A stretch of 64,000 nucleotides of DNA from Natrinema amylolyticum (GCF_020515625.1 NZ_JAIWPJ010000001.1:496001-560000); one strand, 5' to 3'. Positions 17,225-27,036 are shown, counted from the first letter of the stretch. The notes: generated from the letters alone by a model not told the origin. Numbers and translations: made by a program.

Positions 17225-18169
17225 TCAGAATCGGCCGCGTCCGGGACCGCCGGGGCCGCCCGGACCGCCCGGGCCACCGGGCCCGCCACCGCCGAACTGG
17301 AGTTGGTTCGGCGCGCTGACGTTGCGGTTTTGCTTGACGTACTGCCCGTAGCCGAGGCCGATTACGAGGCCGATGAGGTGGGCCATGTGTGCGATGTTCC
17401 CGCCGCCGCCGGTGCTGAGGAAGAAGATGCTAATGAAGGCGTATCCGCCCGTGAGGACCCAGATCGGGACGGGCAAAATGAAGTAGAGATACACCTTGAG
17501 GCCGGGATTCAAGACCGTCAGGACGCCCATAATCGCGAGTGCGGCACCGCTCGCTCCGACGACGCCCGGTGTGAACGGTGTGACCGCACTCGTTTGGAGT
17601 ATCTGAATGCCGATCTGCCCGAGTCCGGCGAGCACACCGCTGACGAGGAAGAGGATCGCGAATTTCCTCGAGCCGACGTAGCGCTCGACGAGCGGGCCGA
17701 AGAAGAATATCACGATACTGTTACCGGCGATGTGATAGAGTCCGCCGTGGGCGAAGATCGACGTCACCCACGTCCAGACGTACTCCGGATAGTAGGGCCG
17801 AAGAACGAAGAGGGTCTGTGCCATTTCGATACCGAAGACCGCTCTGACGAGAAACTGGGCGATAAACGTGAGCCACATCAGCGCGAGGAACGTGTAGGTT
17901 GCGTTCCCGCGGAAGTACGCCAGCGGCCCGCCCGGTCCGGTATCGATCGGGACCTTGTCGGCGAGACTCGAGGCTCGAGACGTGCTCCCGCCCGAATTGA
18001 CGCCGTCGTCGAAACCGCTGTCGAAGACACCCTGCGGATCGTTCCAGTTTTGCAGCCCCGAGCAGTCGTGATTCTCGGGGAGTCGGTGGTCGGCACAGTA
18101 GGTGCCGCCGCAGTGCCGACAGTTGTACGGCATGTTTTCGTCCTTCCCACACACGTCGCACTTGGCCAT
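17225..18169 (-). CDS. Rhomboid intramembrane serine protease with N-terminal AN1-type zinc finger
   Basis: 314 residues. Residues 1-37 form an AN1-like zinc finger (CDVCGKDENMPYNCRHCGG then HRLPENHDC). A linker and six hydrophobic helices follow. The rhomboid dyad is present: GASGAA with the catalytic Ser at about 205 and HMAHLIGL with the catalytic His at about 261. HGGLYHIAGN is the conserved N-terminal loop. The C-terminus is a (GGP)n tail encoded by short CCG/CCC repeats and ending GRGRF. It would cleave membrane proteins. The fusion is common in haloarchaea. Confidence 0.93.
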   Translation of the reverse strand: MAKCDVCGKDENMPYNCRHCGGTYCADHRLPENHDCSGLQNWNDPQGVFDSGFDDGVNSGGSTSRASSLADKVPIDTGPGGPLAYFRGNATYTFLALMWLTFIAQFLVRAVFGIEMAQTLFVLRPYYPEYVWTWVTSIFAHGGLYHIAGNSIVIFFFGPLVERYVGSRKFAILFLVSGVLAGLGQIGIQILQTSAVTPFTPGVVGASGAALAIMGVLTVLNPGLKVYLYFILPVPIWVLTGGYAFISIFFLSTGGGGNIAHMAHLIGLVIGLGYGQYVKQNRNVSAPNQLQFGGGGPGGPGGPGGPGGPGRGRF

Positions 18170-18384
18170 TGACCGGGGGTATGTGGGGAGCCGCTAAGGG
18201 ATTTGGGGTTTCTGCCGGGATTTTTTCGAGGGACTTCGATCTCTCAGTAGGGTCAGGGGAGCGTTCCGTCGAGTTCTGGGCGGTACAGTCACGGAATCTG
18301 AGACGAGAGGGTGTTCGCCGTCTCCGCTCGCTCGATTCGCGTCGGGACTGTACATTTTTGCCTCCGCATCCCCCACGTTCCGGT

Positions 18385-18825
18385 GTGCAAGAGTACGAGC
18401 GCAAGCAACTGCTCGAGCGCGTCGAGCGCGAGGGCGCGACCGTCGGCGCGGACATCCCGGAGACGATCACGGTTCAGGGGGAGGAGATCGACCTCCAGAC
18501 CTTCGTCTTCGAGATCAAGCGCCGCGAGACGGTCCCGTCCGGCGAACGCGAGCGCGTCGAGCAGGCCAAGAAGAACCTGCGGCGCGAGCGCCTCGAGCGA
18601 CTCGAGCGGATCGAAGAGGACTCCATTAGCCGCGAGGAGGGCGAGGAACTCGCCCAGAGCATCATCGGCATCGACCGGGCGTTGAACGCCCTCGAGAACC
18701 TGGGGCCGACGGACTTAGAGCGCGAACAGCAGGTCCAGAAGGCTCAGGACCGCAAGCGCTGGATGTCCTTCCTGAAGAAGGCGTTGGGCCAGGAGGACGA
18801 CGCCAGCGCACGGAGGGGGCGCTGA
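18385..18825 (+). CDS. DUF5788 family protein, highly charged helical
   Basis: 146 residues, mostly helical and rich in Glu/Arg (VEQAKKNLRRERLERLERIEED), so probably a coiled coil. An N-terminal block, GADIPETITVQGEEIDLQTF, is well conserved in haloarchaea. GTG at 18385 with a TTTTTG box about 28 nt upstream fits a leaderless start. The stop overlaps the ATG of the polymerase X gene (TGATG), so the two are translationally coupled. That suggests a DNA-repair link, but no function is known. Confidence 0.82.
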   Translation: MQEYERKQLLERVEREGATVGADIPETITVQGEEIDLQTFVFEIKRRETVPSGERERVEQAKKNLRRERLERLERIEEDSISREEGEELAQSIIGIDRALNALENLGPTDLEREQQVQKAQDRKRWMSFLKKALGQEDDASARRGR

Positions 18826-20576
18826 TGGCGACCAACGCCGAAATCGCCGCCCGGTTCGAGGAGTTCGCGGATCTGCTCGAGGCCGACGACGTCGAGTACA
18901 AGCCTCGCGCGTACCGGCGGGCGGCCGAGAACATCCGCTCGCATCCGTCGCCGCTCGCCGACCAGATCGCGGCCGGCGACCGCGAGGCCGTCGAGAACAT
19001 CGACGGCGTCGGCGACGCCATCTCCTCGAAGATCATCGAGTACGTCGAGACCGGCGAGATCGACGAACTCGAGGACCTCCGCGCCGAGCTGCCGATCGAC
19101 ATCGCCGACATCACTCGCATCGAGGGCGTCGGCCCCAAGACCGCGGGGAAGCTCTATCGCGAACTCGGGGTCCAGACGTTGGACGACCTCGAGGACGCCG
19201 CCGAGGCCGGCGAGGTACAGGACGTGAAGGGATTCGGCCCGAAGACCGAGCAGAACATCCTCGAGAACCTCGAGTTCGCCCGCACGATCGGGCAGCGCCA
19301 GTTGCTCGGCGAGGCGCGACCGCTCGCGGACGACGTGCTCGACTTTCTCGAGTCGCTCGACGACGTCGAACGCTGTGAGGTCGCGGGCTCGATCCGGCGC
19401 TGGCGAGAGACGATCGGCGACGTGGACGTCCTCGCGGCGACCGAGGCCGGCGAGGACGTCATCGAGCGGTTCGTCGCATGGGAGTCGGCCGACGACGAGA
19501 TCGAGTCCGGCCCCGAGAAGGCCAGCATCCGCGTCGGCGAGATTCGCGTCGATCTGCGGGTGGTCGTCCCCGATGAGTTCGGCTCCGCGCTCCAGTACTT
19601 CACTGGGAGTAAGGACCACAACGTCAGCCTGCGCAACTACGCGATCGATCGCGGCATGAAGTTGAACGAGTACGGTGCCTTCGACGTTTCGGACGTCGAT
19701 GACGCCGAGGCGGGACAGCGCGTCGGCGAGCGGGTCGCCGGCGAGACCGAGGCGGGAATGTACGACGCGCTCGGGCTGCCGTGGATTCCGCCGGAGCTCC
19801 GCGAGGACCGCGGCGAGATCGACGCCGCCGAGAGCGGCGACCTCCCCGACCTAGTCACGCGCGAGGACGTCCGCGGCGACCTGCACAGCCACACCGAGTG
19901 GTCCGACGGCAACACCCCCATCGAGGCGATGGTCGAGGCCGCCGAGGCGCGGGGCTACGATTTCTTCGGGATCGCCGACCACGCCGAGGGCCCCGGCATC
20001 GTCGGCGGGATGGGTCTCTCCGATACCGAAATTCTCGACCAGGTCGAGGAGATTCGCGCGGTCGGCGACGACGCGGAGATCGAAGTCTTCGCGGGAATCG
20101 AGGCCAACGTCGACGCCGAGGGCGAAATCGACCTCTCCGAAGAGGTGATCGAGGCCCTGGACGTGATCGTCGCCTCGACGCACAGCGCGCTCGATCAGGA
20201 CGCGGAGACCGCCACGGAGCGACTCGTCCACGCCATCGAGAACCCGGCGATCGACGTGCTGGGCCACCCCAGCGGCCGTATGCTCAACGAGCGCTCCGGG
20301 CTCGACTTCGACGCGACCGCGCTCGGCGAAGCCGCCGCCGAACACGGTACCGCCCTCGAGGTCAACAGCAACCCTCGCCGACTCGACCTCTGGGGCAGCG
20401 CCGTCCAGGCCGCCCTCGAGGAGGGCGCGCCGATCGCGATCAACACCGACTCTCACCAGCCCTCGACGCTCGAGTACATGCGCTGGGGCGTCCACACGGC
20501 GCGTCGCGGCTGGGCCGAACCGGACGACGTGATCAACACCTGGGAGCTCGACGTCCTCCGCGAGTTCCTCCACTGA
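18825..20576 (+). CDS. polX: DNA polymerase X family protein with PHP domain
   Basis: 583 residues. Helix-hairpin-helix units lie in the first 150 residues (IDGVGDAISSKI, IEGVGPKTAGKL, VKGFGPKTEQNI). The nucleotidyltransferase palm has GSIRRWRETIGDVDVL (about 184-200) and a third carboxylate in IRVDLRVV. A C-terminal PHP phosphoesterase begins DLHSHTEWSDG at about 350, with GIADHAEGP, EANV and INTDSHQP supplying metal ligands. It fills gaps in base-excision or end-joining repair, and the PHP part trims 3' ends. It is coupled to the DUF5788 gene. Confidence 0.95.
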   Translation: MATNAEIAARFEEFADLLEADDVEYKPRAYRRAAENIRSHPSPLADQIAAGDREAVENIDGVGDAISSKIIEYVETGEIDELEDLRAELPIDIADITRIEGVGPKTAGKLYRELGVQTLDDLEDAAEAGEVQDVKGFGPKTEQNILENLEFARTIGQRQLLGEARPLADDVLDFLESLDDVERCEVAGSIRRWRETIGDVDVLAATEAGEDVIERFVAWESADDEIESGPEKASIRVGEIRVDLRVVVPDEFGSALQYFTGSKDHNVSLRNYAIDRGMKLNEYGAFDVSDVDDAEAGQRVGERVAGETEAGMYDALGLPWIPPELREDRGEIDAAESGDLPDLVTREDVRGDLHSHTEWSDGNTPIEAMVEAAEARGYDFFGIADHAEGPGIVGGMGLSDTEILDQVEEIRAVGDDAEIEVFAGIEANVDAEGEIDLSEEVIEALDVIVASTHSALDQDAETATERLVHAIENPAIDVLGHPSGRMLNERSGLDFDATALGEAAAEHGTALEVNSNPRRLDLWGSAVQAALEEGAPIAINTDSHQPSTLEYMRWGVHTARRGWAEPDDVINTWELDVLREFLH

Positions 20577-20609
20577 TCGGGCCGGACCGCTCTCGTCTCA
20601 CTCCTTCCC

Positions 20610-21086
20610 ATGCGCATCCTCCTCGACGTCATGTGCGGCGGTCTCGTCTCGTATCTCCGGATGTGTAACTACGACACCGCCTACGCGGGCGATCGCAGAC
20701 TCAAGGACGACGACGATCTCCTCGCCGTCGCGCGGGCCGAGGATCGGACGGTCGTCACTCGAGACGTCGACCTCGCGGGTCGCGCCGACGAGTCGATCCT
20801 GCTCGAGTCGCGCGATGTCGAAGACCAACTCGCGGCGCTCGACGCGGCGGGACTCGACCTCACGCCGGCGGACGATCCCGATTTCTGTGGGCGGTGTAAC
20901 GGCCCGCTCGAACCCGTCGACTCGACGGCGTCGACGCCGGAGTACGCGCCCGATCCGTCGGTACTCGAGGTCCGGCGCTGTCGCGACTGCGGGCAACACT
21001 TCTGGCGCGGGAGTCACTGGGATCGTGTCGCCGAGACCCTCTCGCAGATCCGGGGATCGACCGGGAGCCGCCCCGACGAGACGTAA
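20610..21086 (+). CDS. Mut7-C RNase domain protein with zinc ribbon
   Basis: 158 residues. The N-terminal PIN-like half begins RILLDVMCGGLVSYLR and continues with VVTRDVDLA, giving the acidic metal site. A C-terminal zinc ribbon has CGRCN and CRDCGQHFWRGSHW. This is the Mut7-C arrangement, predicted to be a ribonuclease; the target RNA is unknown. It lies 33 nt after the PolX gene on the same strand and is possibly cotranscribed. Confidence 0.9.
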   Translation: MRILLDVMCGGLVSYLRMCNYDTAYAGDRRLKDDDDLLAVARAEDRTVVTRDVDLAGRADESILLESRDVEDQLAALDAAGLDLTPADDPDFCGRCNGPLEPVDSTASTPEYAPDPSVLEVRRCRDCGQHFWRGSHWDRVAETLSQIRGSTGSRPDET

Positions 21087-21125
21087 GTATCGATGCAGGA
21101 GTTACCGACACAGGAGCGACCGCAC

Positions 21126-21890
21126 TCAGTAGACGGCGACGTCGTCGAACCGACCGTCGTAGGCGATGTGGTGTGGATGGGTCGGCTCCGTCCCCGAGAG
21201 GAAGAGGCGATCGACCTTCTTCCACGTGTTCTCGTAGACGAGGTGGCCGAGTTCCGTCGCCGTCGTGGCCCACCGCTCGAGACTGTCGTCGTAGACGACG
21301 CGGCGAGCGAACCCGTCCTCGAGCGCGGTCACGACGTCCGCCTCGGTCTCGATGGCCGCATCGAACGCGGTGTGGGCGACGCCGACGGACCGCCGAACGT
21401 GGGCGTACGACGAGGTGAACGGCGGTATCGAGAGCTCGTCGACGAGTTCTCGCGCGCGACGGTTGTTCCACGGAAAGTGTCGCGGGTTGAAAATTTCGAT
21501 GGCGTCGATCGTCTCGGCGTACGTCCGCAGATCCGCCTCAGAGAGACTCACGTTCGCGAACTCCGGATGCGGGACGAGGACGATCGCGTCCTGCCGGTCG
21601 AACTCGGCCATCGCCGCCTCGAGCGGGATGAAGTCGGGAACGGGCGCTTCGAGGCCGATCGCGAGGACGTGCTTGCGGTCTCGCCACGTGCCGGTAAACA
21701 CCTCGCGCCCGGGGACCACCAGCAGGTCCTCGTCGGAGTAAGCCGCCGCTCGATCGCGGATCTCCGGGAGGCGGGTGAAGTGAGGCGCGTAGACGATCGC
21801 GTCGAGGCCGGCCCGTTTGGCCCGTTCGACGACCGTCTCGTCCAGCACCTTCACGTGACAGTCGATTCGGAACGTCACTCCATCGGTCAC
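21126..21890 (-). CDS. PHP domain phosphoesterase-like protein
   Basis: 254 residues. VTFRIDCHVKVLDETVVERAKRAGLDAIVYAPH is the opening PHP strand-helix unit. VVPGREVFTG and LVPHPEF supply further metal ligands, and IEIFNPRHF and FTSSYAHVR follow. The first motif is DCHVK rather than DxHxH, as in a haloarchaeal PHP subgroup. The substrate is unknown. The open frame reaches 21959, but GTG 21890 lies about 28 nt below a GCATAACC box and begins the domain. It converges on the Mut7-C gene. Confidence 0.8.
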   Translation of the reverse strand: MTDGVTFRIDCHVKVLDETVVERAKRAGLDAIVYAPHFTRLPEIRDRAAAYSDEDLLVVPGREVFTGTWRDRKHVLAIGLEAPVPDFIPLEAAMAEFDRQDAIVLVPHPEFANVSLSEADLRTYAETIDAIEIFNPRHFPWNNRRARELVDELSIPPFTSSYAHVRRSVGVAHTAFDAAIETEADVVTALEDGFARRVVYDDSLERWATTATELGHLVYENTWKKVDRLFLSGTEPTHPHHIAYDGRFDDVAVY

Positions 21891-22227
21891 GAACACTACT
21901 TCCGGGACAGCCGGGTTATGCATTCTGATTTGGCGGCCGCTCGAGGCACCCTCGATCACGTCGACGATCGGCGCGACCGGTTCGTCGGGGTCGATCGAAA
22001 TGAACGGCTCGTCGTCGCCGACGTAGACGCGGCGATTTGCGAGAATCTATCGACGGGAGAGGATGCGACGAACTCGTCGCTGAAAGCGGCGTGTGCCGGA
22101 GAAGCGGGCGTGCTTCGTGAACTCCACGTAGACGGCCGTCTGGACGGCCGATCGGACGCGCATCTTCTGGTCGATGTGCGTCGCTGCGAAAGGATCATTA
22201 GGAGGGCGGTTCGAGTGTCAGTAACGA

Positions 22228-22515
22228 ATGGCCTGGGAATGCGGGATCGACGGCTGTGGTGCAGTCTTCGAGGACGTCGAGTCGGCCGTCGTCCATCAGG
22301 CGACGAAACACCAGCGTCGGGAGTGTAAGGTCTGTGGAACCGTCGTTCCCGATGGCTACCTCGCGATTCGACACGCCTTTACCGAACACAGCCGCGCCGA
22401 GTACGTCCGCGCCTACGGTGCCAGCTCCGAGGCGGTCAGAGAGCGCGAAGAACTGCTCGAGGAGATCGAATCGGAAGCGGATATGCAAGCGATCGCGACG
22501 GAACTGAAGCGGTAG
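22228..22515 (+). CDS. C2H2-type zinc-finger small protein (DUF7565-like)
   Basis: 95 residues. The first finger-like unit is CGIDGCGAVFEDVESAVVH followed by H four residues on (ATKH). The second begins CKVCGTVV, with HAFTEH. The C-terminal half is an acidic helix (EREELLEEIESEADM). It is probably a small nucleic-acid or protein-binding protein. ATG 22228 follows AACG. No operon partner is close by. Confidence 0.75.
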   Translation: MAWECGIDGCGAVFEDVESAVVHQATKHQRRECKVCGTVVPDGYLAIRHAFTEHSRAEYVRAYGASSEAVREREELLEEIESEADMQAIATELKR

Positions 22516-22673
22516 CGATCCGCCCCGCCGACGGTTTTCGTGACGCCCCTTGAGACTCTCAGAGCCCGGTACGTGCCGACTGTCCGGACGCTTTCTCGGA
22601 TCACCGCCGTCCGCTCCTCACGGCGAGTCGATGCCGACGGAACTGGGAGCGGACGATCGGGAGGCGGTCGCCG

Positions 22674-23480
22674 TCAATAGTTGTCGACGATCGCTGACAC
22701 GCAGCCGGTCTCTGCCCTATAAGCGGAGTGATCGGAGACCGAATCGCTCACGTCGACGTCAATGTAGTTGTCCGGCGTGGTACCGTCGCTGAACCAGCCG
22801 CCGCAGTCCGCCGGGCCACTCCCAAGTCTAGCGACGCCGTCGTTCGTCGAGTAGTAGTTGTGGACCGCGTCGGCCGACGCCTGGATGGCATCGAAGAAGG
22901 GGCCGTCTTCGCAGGGCGCGTCGGACGCCTCGAACGATCCGATGCCGTCCGCCGTCGCGACGGTAAACTCCCCGTCGATGGCCGCGAGCGTTTCCATCTG
23001 GACGATCCCACCCATCGAGTGACCGAGGATCCGGATCGTCGTCGACGGGTTCGCGTCGGTGTAGTCCGCGAGCCACGCGGCGAACAGCTGGCCCGTATCC
23101 CTGGCGCTCTGGACCGCCGTCGTCGGGAGACCGCTGTCGTCCCAGGTGACCGCCGTGACGGACTCGTCGTAGCCGACTGTTCTGGCCGTCTCCCGGAACG
23201 TCGCGGCCCGCTCGACGCTCGCCGACGAACTCGTATAGCCGTGAATCTTGAACACGACCTCGGTCTCGTCCTGCGGCGCGTCGGTGACGTCGGGGACGCC
23301 GTCTCGAAAGTCGAGCTCTGCGATTCCGTCGGTGTCGGCCGCGACCGATCCCGATGCGACGCTCAGGCCGACGCTCGCGACGACCGTCGCCGCCGTGGAC
23401 CCGAGGAGCCGCCGTCTCGAGACGGGAGTTGTCGAATCGCCGTTCTCTGCGGTCGAATTCGAGTGGTGGTTTGTCGTCAT
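22674..23480 (-). CDS. Tat-exported alpha/beta hydrolase (lipase-like)
   Basis: 268 residues. The twin-arginine signal SRRRLLGSTAATVVASVGLSV lies at about 20-40, ending near VAADTDG. The mature part has VVFKIHGYTSS (oxyanion region) and the nucleophile elbow GHSMGGIV. A late Asp and His (YIDVDVSDSVSDHSAY) probably complete the triad. It is an extracellular serine hydrolase, most like small lipases. Four Cys residues (PCEDG, DCGGW, GCVS plus others) could form disulfides outside the cell. Confidence 0.88.
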   Translation of the reverse strand: MTTNHHSNSTAENGDSTTPVSRRRLLGSTAATVVASVGLSVASGSVAADTDGIAELDFRDGVPDVTDAPQDETEVVFKIHGYTSSSASVERAATFRETARTVGYDESVTAVTWDDSGLPTTAVQSARDTGQLFAAWLADYTDANPSTTIRILGHSMGGIVQMETLAAIDGEFTVATADGIGSFEASDAPCEDGPFFDAIQASADAVHNYYSTNDGVARLGSGPADCGGWFSDGTTPDNYIDVDVSDSVSDHSAYRAETGCVSAIVDNY

Positions 23481-23784
23481 CGATGATCGTTCGCGTCAGA
23501 GACGCGAACGGGCGATCGTTCCACAAGGGACCGTATATTTTTTATCCGAGTTACTATATATTGGTATAAATACTTCGTATTATAGAAATATAGCCGGCGG
23601 AAACTCGGGCCGACGGGTACGAACGTCTCGTGGATGGTACGACCGCGGTCGATGAGAACTCGAGACGCTGGAGAAACGTGCTTTCCAATGTAGCGGTGTT
23701 CGCGGCGAGCGGACCGAGAAGAGACACCCCTCGGGTCGTCAGAATCGGCCCGCGATGTGACGGATCGGTACGGTAGTTGACGAC
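23481..23784. other. AT-rich intergenic region upstream of the lipase-like gene
   Basis: No gene is seen. A strongly AT-rich block near 23535-23590 (tatattttttat, tactatatattggtataaa in separate patches) probably holds the promoter of the hydrolase gene. It lies about 60-110 nt above its ATG, which would give a long 5' leader. The remainder is spacer after the spt5 stop. Confidence 0.4.
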
Positions 23785-24222
23785 CTACCGTTCGTCGCTA
23801 TCGAGCACGCGAATCTGGTCGCCCCGCACCGTCACGGGAATCGGGACCGTCGCCTCGTATAGTTCGACCGTCACCTGATCCTTGCCTTCGTCGATGCGCT
23901 GGACCTGTGCTTTCTCGCCCTTGAACGGGCCGGCGATGAGTTCGACGATGTCACCCTCGGCAATCCCTTCGACGTCCGGTTTCGGCGAGAGGAAGTGCTC
24001 GACCTCCGAGATGTCGGACTCGCCGGGGACGATACTCCGCGCGTGCGGAATGTCCTCGAGGACGCGATTGAGGACCGCGTTGCCTTCGGCTTCGACCATC
24101 ACGTAGGAGGTCAGCGAGTCGGGCGCGAGCGCGGCGTGAATTTCCGACTCCTCGCGGTTGATGATCATATCCGCGACGGTGCGTTCCTGGCTCGCCGTCG
24201 TTTTGACAGCGAAGATTCCCAT
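23785..24222 (-). CDS. spt5: Transcription elongation factor Spt5 (NusG-like)
   Basis: 145 residues. The NGN domain (residues 1-85) starts [20 protein letters not shown]. The KOW domain starts near [18 protein letters not shown]. Spt5 clamps RNA polymerase with Spt4 for processive transcription. Its ATG overlaps the TAA of the secE gene by one base, the usual archaeal secE-spt5 pair. Confidence 0.97.
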   Translation of the reverse strand: MGIFAVKTTASQERTVADMIINREESEIHAALAPDSLTSYVMVEAEGNAVLNRVLEDIPHARSIVPGESDISEVEHFLSPKPDVEGIAEGDIVELIAGPFKGEKAQVQRIDEGKDQVTVELYEATVPIPVTVRGDQIRVLDSDER

Positions 24223-24398
24223 TAGACGCCACCACCGGGCAGGAGCAGCATGATCGTCGCGATGAGGAATCCAATGATACCGACCAGAATGATTCCTGCA
24301 CCGGCAATTTTCGATACCTGAAGGAACTCCTCAGTAGTGGGCGTCGTCGCCATCTTCAGCACCCGAACGTACGAGGTGAGGTCGTACGGAACGTCCAT
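24222..24398 (-). CDS. secE: Protein translocase subunit SecE/Sec61-gamma
   Basis: 58 residues reading [20 protein letters not shown], then [15 protein letters not shown] and a single C-terminal membrane helix ending LLLPGGGV. This is the standard archaeal Sec61-gamma form: an amphipathic helix followed by one tail-anchor helix, and it clamps SecY. The stop TAA (24222-24224) overlaps the spt5 ATG. ATG 24398 is directly preceded by ATAT. Confidence 0.95.
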   Translation of the reverse strand: MDVPYDLTSYVRVLKMATTPTTEEFLQVSKIAGAGIILVGIIGFLIATIMLLLPGGGV

Positions 24399-24548
24399 AT
24401 ATGTCTATTCACAGCGCGGCGTCTTTTATCTGTCTTTCGTGTCCGCTCAGTGACCACGGTCGTCGCACGACCGATCGCGACGATGGGCCGATCCCGACGT
24501 TGCACTCGACGGCCCCGCGTCCAAACCGCTCGGATCCGAACGTCTGGT

Positions 24549-24758
24549 ATGGCCGAAGACGACTCCGACCGAGCGAACGAGTACGAAGCGGAACGAGAGG
24601 CGGAGGTCGAGGACGAACTCGAGCGGATCGACCGCGACCCCGACGAGGTCGACGAGGGCGACGGCGGACTCGGCACCCAGAACGCGCCACGCGAGGACGC
24701 CGACGACCTCGAGGACCTCGAGGAAGACGCGGAGAGCGAGGAGGCCGACGAGGAGTGA
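24549..24758 (+). CDS. Small, extremely acidic protein
   Basis: 69 residues beginning MAEDDSDRANEYEAEREAEV and ending EEADEE. It is almost entirely Asp/Glu with a short Gly-rich break (DGGLGTQNAP). It is probably a disordered or helical halophilic small protein of unknown function. Divergent from secE. An in-frame extension to 24450 reads as basic sequence and is unlikely to be coding. Confidence 0.6.
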   Translation: MAEDDSDRANEYEAEREAEVEDELERIDRDPDEVDEGDGGLGTQNAPREDADDLEDLEEDAESEEADEE

Positions 24759-24796
24759 GGGGCCGGGAGAGTCAAAGGAGCGCGACCGATAATCCG

Positions 24797-25747
24797 TTAG
24801 AACGACGGTAACACCGATTCTTCGTATAACTCGACGAACTCGGCCTGGTTCGAGCCGATCTGGTGGACGACCACGCGGTCGTATCCCGCGTCGACGTATT
24901 CCTCGATCGCGGCGACGTGGTCGTCGGCATCGTCACCGCAGACGATCAGCTCCTCGATCTCGTCCTCGGTCACCGTCCGCGTGGCCTGCTCGAAGTGGGC
25001 CGGCGTCGGCAGCTCCCACATCAGTTCGCCCGGTAGCCCCTCGATGGGCCAGATCTCGTGTGCGCGCTCGACCGCCGCGTCCGCGTCTTCGTCGTAGCAC
25101 ACTGTTACCTCGCCGTATCGGGGACCCTCGCCGCCCGCGTCCGCGAAGGTCTCGAGCAGGTCCGACTCGGGACTGACGCCGACGAGGCCGTCGCCGCGCT
25201 CGGCCGCGAATCGGGCCGCTCTCGGCCCGTCCGCGGCGATCGGGATCGGCGGGCGTTCGTCGGGGAGCGTGAACAGTCGCGCGTTCTCGACGGTGTAGTA
25301 CTCGCCGTGATAGCTCGTCGTCTCGCCCGCCCAGAGGGTCCGGATTATCTCGATGGCCTCGGCGAGCATCTCGAGTCGAACCTCGTGTTCCGGCCACCGA
25401 TGCCCCGTGACGTGCTCGTTCAACTGTTCGCCGGCACCGACGCCGAGGAAGAACCGACCGGGGAGCATCGCCGCGGCCGTCGCGGCCGCCTGCGCGACGA
25501 TCGCCGGATGCACGCGGATGATCGGGCAGGTGATCCCGGTCCCCAATCGCAGGTCGTCGGTCGCCTGCGCGATCGCGCCGATCACGTTCCAGACCATCGG
25601 GGACTCGCCCTGACTCGCGGTCCAGGGGTGGTAGTGATCGGAGATCATCGCGAACTCGAACGCCGAGTCGTCGGCGAGTCGGGCGTACTCGACGAGATCG
25701 TTCGGGCCGTGCTCCTCGCAGATGAGCTTGTAGCCGATTTCGGCCAT
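24797..25747 (-). CDS. F420-type LLM class oxidoreductase (TIGR03557-like)
   Basis: 316 residues of a luciferase-like monooxygenase TIM barrel. It begins MAEIGYKLICEEHGPNDLVE and continues with MISDHYHPW and LGTGITCPIIRVHPAIVAQA. RFFLGVGAGEQLNEHVTGHRWP is the typical flavin/F420-binding run. The family transfers hydride to or from coenzyme F420. The physiological substrate is unknown. It lies 17 nt downstream of the htrA-like gene and may be cotranscribed with it. Confidence 0.9.
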   Translation of the reverse strand: MAEIGYKLICEEHGPNDLVEYARLADDSAFEFAMISDHYHPWTASQGESPMVWNVIGAIAQATDDLRLGTGITCPIIRVHPAIVAQAAATAAAMLPGRFFLGVGAGEQLNEHVTGHRWPEHEVRLEMLAEAIEIIRTLWAGETTSYHGEYYTVENARLFTLPDERPPIPIAADGPRAARFAAERGDGLVGVSPESDLLETFADAGGEGPRYGEVTVCYDEDADAAVERAHEIWPIEGLPGELMWELPTPAHFEQATRTVTEDEIEELIVCGDDADDHVAAIEEYVDAGYDRVVVHQIGSNQAEFVELYEESVLPSF

Positions 25748-25764
25748 GTATTGTCGCCAGTCGA

Positions 25765-26931
25765 TTAGGAGTCCGTCGCCGGCGGTCGTTCGCTCGGGCC
25801 GCTCGGCACCGTCGTCTCCGGTCGTTCGAAGGCCGGCCGCTCCGCGAGCGTCAGTTCCACTGTCTGCCGTTCGCCGTCGCGGACGATCTCGAGTTCGATC
25901 ATGTCGCCGGGCGAGGTCTCGAGGGCGAGATACGCGGAGAGCTGATCCTGATTCGGGATCTCCTCGCCGTCGATGGCGACGATCACGTCACCGCTGCCCG
26001 GCCGCGTGGTACTGCCTGCCTCGAGGACGCCGTCCGCGGGCGAGTCCGGAACGACCTCCATGACTAACACGCCGGTGGCCTCCTCGAGGCCGATCGCTTC
26101 GGCGATCTCCGGCCCGACCGGTTGAACCCCGACGCCCATGTAGGGGTGCTCGTACGTCCCGTCCTCGATGAGCGCGGGGACGACCCGGTTCGCGAGGCGC
26201 GCGGAGATCGCGAAGCCGATGGTCTGGCTGGCCCCGGCGAAGACCACGCCGAGCACCTCTCCCTCGAGGCCCACCAGCGGACCGCCGCTGTTACCGGGAT
26301 TGATCGGTGCGTCGGTCTGGATCGCGGCCGGAATCGAGAAGCCGGTGGGGCTGGGGAGCGAGCGGTCGATCCCGCTGACGATCCCCTGAGAGACCGACGC
26401 GTCGAATCCGAGGGGATTGCCGATCGCGAGCACCTCCTGCCCGATCACGGGCTCGGACTCCGAGAGCGAGAGTCCGGCGGCGACGTCGGGCATGTCGTCG
26501 ACGCGCAGGACGGCGAGATCGCTGTAGGCGTCGGTCCCGACGATCGATGCGGTCCGCCACTCCTGATTGTTGAACTGGATCTCGATCCCGCCCTCGCTCG
26601 CGTTCTGGACGACGTGGTTATTGGTCACGATGTGCTGGTCATCGATGACGAATCCGGTGCCGAGCCCGCCGCCACCGCCGCCACCCGGAGCACCGCCCGT
26701 CCCGGAGACGGTGACGAGGACGACGGAATCGATGGTGTTGCGATACGTCTCCGTGTACGGGCTGTCGACGTCGCTCCCGCCGCCCTCCTGAGCCGTCGCG
26801 TTCGAGTCGGCGGTTTCGTTCTGTGCGACGCCGGCTCCGGAGCCTCCGAGGCCGATCGCCGCCGCGGCCCCGGTCGCTCCGACCGCGCCGAGTAGCCGTC
26901 TGCGAGTACACTGATCTGGATCTGGAGTCAC
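25765..26931 (-). CDS. HtrA/DegP-like secreted serine protease with PDZ domain
   Basis: 388 residues. A Tat signal (CTRRRLLGAVGATGAAAAIGL) is followed by a Ser/Gly-rich linker. The protease has His in VTNNHVV, Asp in YSDLAVLRV and Ser in NPGNSGGPL. A PDZ domain follows (YMGVGVQPV ... GDVIVAIDGEEI). It should degrade or refold damaged proteins outside the cell. ATG 26958 is possible, but a TTTTAT box overlaps it. GTG 26931, 7 residues before the twin arginine region, fits a leaderless start better. Confidence 0.92.
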   Translation of the reverse strand: MTPDPDQCTRRRLLGAVGATGAAAAIGLGGSGAGVAQNETADSNATAQEGGGSDVDSPYTETYRNTIDSVVLVTVSGTGGAPGGGGGGGLGTGFVIDDQHIVTNNHVVQNASEGGIEIQFNNQEWRTASIVGTDAYSDLAVLRVDDMPDVAAGLSLSESEPVIGQEVLAIGNPLGFDASVSQGIVSGIDRSLPSPTGFSIPAAIQTDAPINPGNSGGPLVGLEGEVLGVVFAGASQTIGFAISARLANRVVPALIEDGTYEHPYMGVGVQPVGPEIAEAIGLEEATGVLVMEVVPDSPADGVLEAGSTTRPGSGDVIVAIDGEEIPNQDQLSAYLALETSPGDMIELEIVRDGERQTVELTLAERPAFERPETTVPSGPSERPPATDS

Positions 26932-27036
26932 GCCCGTCTCCACCTCGACGAGGGGCATAAAACGGCCCCCAGCACCAGCAGCCGGTCGTACTGCGGTCGC
27001 TCGCGGGACGTGACGTCCCGGCGAGCCGGCGGTCGA